From: Streptomyces sp. NBC_01298
Lineage (GTDB): Bacteria > Actinomycetota > Actinomycetes > Streptomycetales > Streptomycetaceae
Assembly: GCF_035978755.1 (NCBI RefSeq)
Contig: NZ_CP108414.1
Coordinates: 3,162,001 to 3,226,000 of the forward strand
Direction: 5' to 3'
Length of the DNA: 64,000 bases
Part shown: in pieces, positions 61,750-64,000 of the stretch
Layout of the letters: the number at the start of each line of letters is the position of its first letter
How positions within the stretch are numbered: the first letter of the stretch is position 1
Translations under genes and position numbers: made by a program
The notes under the pieces: generated by a model
What the model saw: only the letters and a program-made list of their open reading frames with translations
Database searches by the model: none
Told to the model about the DNA's origin: nothing

Positions 61750-62696
61750 TTCGCCACCTCCGTACGGCGGAACATGTTCAGGTTGGCCTTGAGCCGCTGG
61801 AACGGCGTGGGCGGCAGGGAGCGCAGCGAACCGCGGGCGTAGCGGCGCTCCAGGTAGTACTGGCCGACGCTGAACACGCTGGTCAGGGCCAGGTACCAGA
61901 TGGAGGCGACGAACAGCATCTCCATGATGGCGCCGGCCGTGGAGCCGATGTTCGACGAGGCCCGCAGGAGTTCGGTGTACTGCACGGCGGAGACCAGGGA
62001 CGAGGTCTTCAGCATGTTGATGAACTCGTTGCCCGACGGCGGGATGATCACGCGCATCGCCTGCGGGAGCACCACGCGGCGCATGGTCTGCGTCTGGGTC
62101 ATGCCCAGTGCGTGCGAGGCCTCGCTCTGGCCCTCGTCGACGGACTGGATGCCCGCACGGACGATCTCCGCCATGTACGCGCCCTCGTTCAGGCCGAGGC
62201 CCAGGAGCGCGACCATGAACGGGGTCATCAGTTCGACGGTCTCTTGCTTGTAGATCGGGCCGAGGTTCACGTACTGGAAGATCAGCGACAGGTTGAACCA
62301 CACCAGCAGCTGTACGTAGACCGGGGTGCCGCGGAAGAACCAGATGTAGAGCCACGCGACGGTGTTCGTCACCGGGTTCTTCGAGAGCCGCATGACCGCG
62401 AAGAGGATGCCGAGCGCCAGGCCCAGCGCCATCGCGGACACGCTGATGATCACGGTGTTGCCGAGGCCCGCGATGATCGAGGGGTCGAAGAGCTTGTCCC
62501 CGACCGTCCCCCAGATCACGTTGCCCTGGGAGAAGGCGTAGACGAGCCAGCCCAGCAGGACGACGACGACCGCGCCGCTGATCCAGCGGCCGTAGTGCCG
62601 CACGGGGATTGCCTTGATGGCCTCGTACGGGGTACCCGAGGCGCCGGGCCCGGCGGGCGGGGTCGCGGCCGGATCCTTGTCGATCTTGTCAGTCAC
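61746..62696 (-). CDS. Polar amino-acid ABC transporter permease
   Basis: The 316-residue permease has about five to six helices and the His/Glu/Gln/Arg family loop [29 protein letters not shown] [14 protein letters not shown] is also present. Only one permease is encoded, so it presumably acts as a homodimer. A hydrophilic N-terminal tail precedes the first helix. It lies 68 bp after the binding-protein gene. Confidence 0.95.
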
Positions 62697-62764
62697 AATG
62701 ACTGCCCTTCAGTGGAGCTCAGGAACAAGGGACCGGGGGCGTCGGCGCCCCCGGTCCGCACGGG

Positions 62765-63712
62765 TCACTTGCCTGCGTTGACCGTCGCCGACTGCACGGC
62801 GCTGTCCTTGACGTTCCACTTCTCCAGGACCTTGGCGTAGGAGCCGTCCTTGATGATCGCGTCGAGGGCCTGCTTGAGGGCGTCGCGCAGCTGGGTGTTC
62901 TCCTTGCTGACGCCGATGCCGAAGAGGCCGACGTCGGACTGCTGGCCCGCGACCTCGAAGTCCTTGCCGCCGCCGGAGGTCTTCGCGGCGTACGCGGCGA
63001 TGGGGAAGTCGTTCAGGTCGGCCACGGCGCCGCCGGCCTTGACGCGGGTCTGGGCCTCGGCGTCGGTGTCGAAGGCCTCGATGGTGAGCTTCTTGTCACC
63101 GCACTTCGTGGCCTGGGCCTTGAAGGTGTCCTCGTACGTCGTGCCGCGCTGGACGGCGACCGTCTTGCCGCAGAGGTCGTCCAGGGACTTGACGCCCTGC
63201 GGGTTGCCCTTCTTGACGAGGAGCGAGACGCCGGAGGAGAAGTAGTCGACGAAGTCGATCCCCTTGCCGATCTGCTTGCCGGCGTCGTCGAGGCCCTTCT
63301 GACGCTTCTCGTTGTCCGTGATGGAGGACATGATCGCGTCCTGGCGGCCGGTGTAGATCGAGGTGATCAGACCGTCGAAGCTGCCCGAGGCGAACTCGAA
63401 CTTCACACCGAGCTGCTTGCCCAGGGCCTCGGCGATGTCGGGGTCGACACCGACGATCTTGCCGCCCTCGGTGAACTCCATCGGCGCGTACGCCGCGTCC
63501 GTGCCGACCTTGATGACGCCCGCGTCCTGGATCTTCTTCGGCAGGGCGGAGAAGAGGGGGGCGGCGTTGGACTTGGTGGCGTCCCCGGACCCCTTCTTCT
63601 CGGTCTGGTCTCCACAGCCGGTGAGGATCAGGGCGCCGGCGACCGCGATCGCGCCGACCGCGGCGATCCGGGACCGTGCGGCGGTCGTACGGCGGGTGGT
63701 GCTTGCGGTCAT
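62765..63712 (-). CDS. Amino-acid ABC transporter substrate-binding lipoprotein
   Basis: The 315-residue lipoprotein has lipobox ILTGC and a type II periplasmic-binding fold of SBP family 3: VIKVGTDAAYAPMEFTEGGK, VGVDPDIAEALGKQLGV, then TGRQDAIMSSITDNEKRQKG. It likely binds glutamate, glutamine or a related amino acid. ATG at 63712 was chosen; an upstream in-frame ATG lacks a signal-peptide-like start. It heads the transporter operon. Confidence 0.95.
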   Translation of the reverse strand: MTASTTRRTTAARSRIAAVGAIAVAGALILTGCGDQTEKKGSGDATKSNAAPLFSALPKKIQDAGVIKVGTDAAYAPMEFTEGGKIVGVDPDIAEALGKQLGVKFEFASGSFDGLITSIYTGRQDAIMSSITDNEKRQKGLDDAGKQIGKGIDFVDYFSSGVSLLVKKGNPQGVKSLDDLCGKTVAVQRGTTYEDTFKAQATKCGDKKLTIEAFDTDAEAQTRVKAGGAVADLNDFPIAAYAAKTSGGGKDFEVAGQQSDVGLFGIGVSKENTQLRDALKQALDAIIKDGSYAKVLEKWNVKDSAVQSATVNAGK

Positions 63713-64000
63713 GAGCTGGTTCCTCCGGCAGGTGGAAAGCGTCGAAATGCGGTCGGGCACGCCCCATCGAGTGTCGCGACCTTGTGTGATTAGGGGCATC
63801 TTGCCATTCGGACTGAGTCATTCAGGCAGCCCGTCAGGTCAAAATCGGATAACGGCAGCCGCTTCGTACCCAACAGGACTGCGGACAAGGCCCCTCAGAG
63901 CCGCACGAACGGCCGTGACCTGGGCCTTTTGCCGCACGATTTACGGCGCGTCTCGCCCATCGGACAGAGAGGTTTGGACTTTTCGCCAAAACCGGGACAA
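63713..64000. other. Upstream region of the ABC-transporter operon
   Basis: No gene is seen on either strand up to the window edge. The segment is less GC-rich than its surroundings and should contain the operon promoter. No conserved operator could be assigned. Confidence 0.5.

Overview
The window reads as Streptomyces chromosome. GC is very high with strongly biased third codon positions. GTG and TTG starts are common, intergenic gaps are short, and overlapping ATGA/GTGA gene junctions are frequent. The gene set is typical of the genus: a conservon cvnABCD, Ni-superoxide dismutase with its SodX protease, a fused E1/E2-type 2-oxoglutarate dehydrogenase (Kgd), a Ku/Prim-Pol/ligase repair locus, a Lon gene with a HAIR-like box, and DUF6104, DUF6325 and DUF6479 proteins. 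From about 13 kb onward the order looks like the conserved core that in S. coelicolor lies near SCO5254-SCO5310; this is from memory and was not aligned.

Region 1 (1-6.9 kb) looks like the right end of an integrated mobile element. It holds a frameshifted tyrosine-recombinase remnant, an XRE-type regulator with a TTA codon, a split RibD-like pair (reductase plus deaminase, overlapping ATGA), and a large single-chain restriction-modification enzyme. That enzyme is lower in GC and has at least four TTA (bldA) codons. The block ends at 6845-6869 in a 25-base 3' fragment of a tRNA gene (T-arm plus acceptor strand, tRNA-Arg-like) followed by a rho-independent terminator. This is the usual scar of integration into a tRNA gene.

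Region 2 (6.98-12.6 kb) is a scar-rich accessory segment. A DUF4145-like/Hsp70-fragment/NYN-nuclease mosaic has a broken 5' end and overlaps a GmrSD-type (DUF262/DUF1524) restriction gene. Next come an orphan C-terminal remnant and a conserved hypothetical gene whose reading frame switches exactly inside a perfect 29-base palindrome.

Region 3 (12.8-31 kb) is core. It carries XdhC; DUF6479; DNA ligase and Prim-Pol divergent from Ku (non-homologous end joining); a NERD protein; a lipoprotein with an orphan sensor kinase; a TetR regulator with an AurF-like diiron oxygenase divergent from a second diiron protein; a class B PBP with its SEDS partner; an ECF sigma factor; and a secreted NlpC/P60 hydrolase.

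Region 4 (31-46 kb) has the conservon co-transcribed with a StyA-like flavin monooxygenase, a PP2C-like protein, a MarR regulator, Lon, a DUF6817 protein, a DUF4097 lipoprotein, a mercaptopyruvate-type sulfurtransferase, and a GT-C-type membrane glycosyltransferase whose only plausible start codon is ATC.

Region 5 (46-64 kb) has a TetR regulator divergent from an MFS transporter and a GH3 glycosidase (sugar uptake and cleavage). It continues with a two-component system, Kgd, an HExxH-family protein lacking the first His, DUF6104, sodN/sodX, a CGNR zinc-finger regulator, a methyltransferase, and a polar amino-acid ABC transporter. Long inverted repeats act as terminators between convergent genes. 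One dispersed GC-rich intergenic repeat family occurs at three places.
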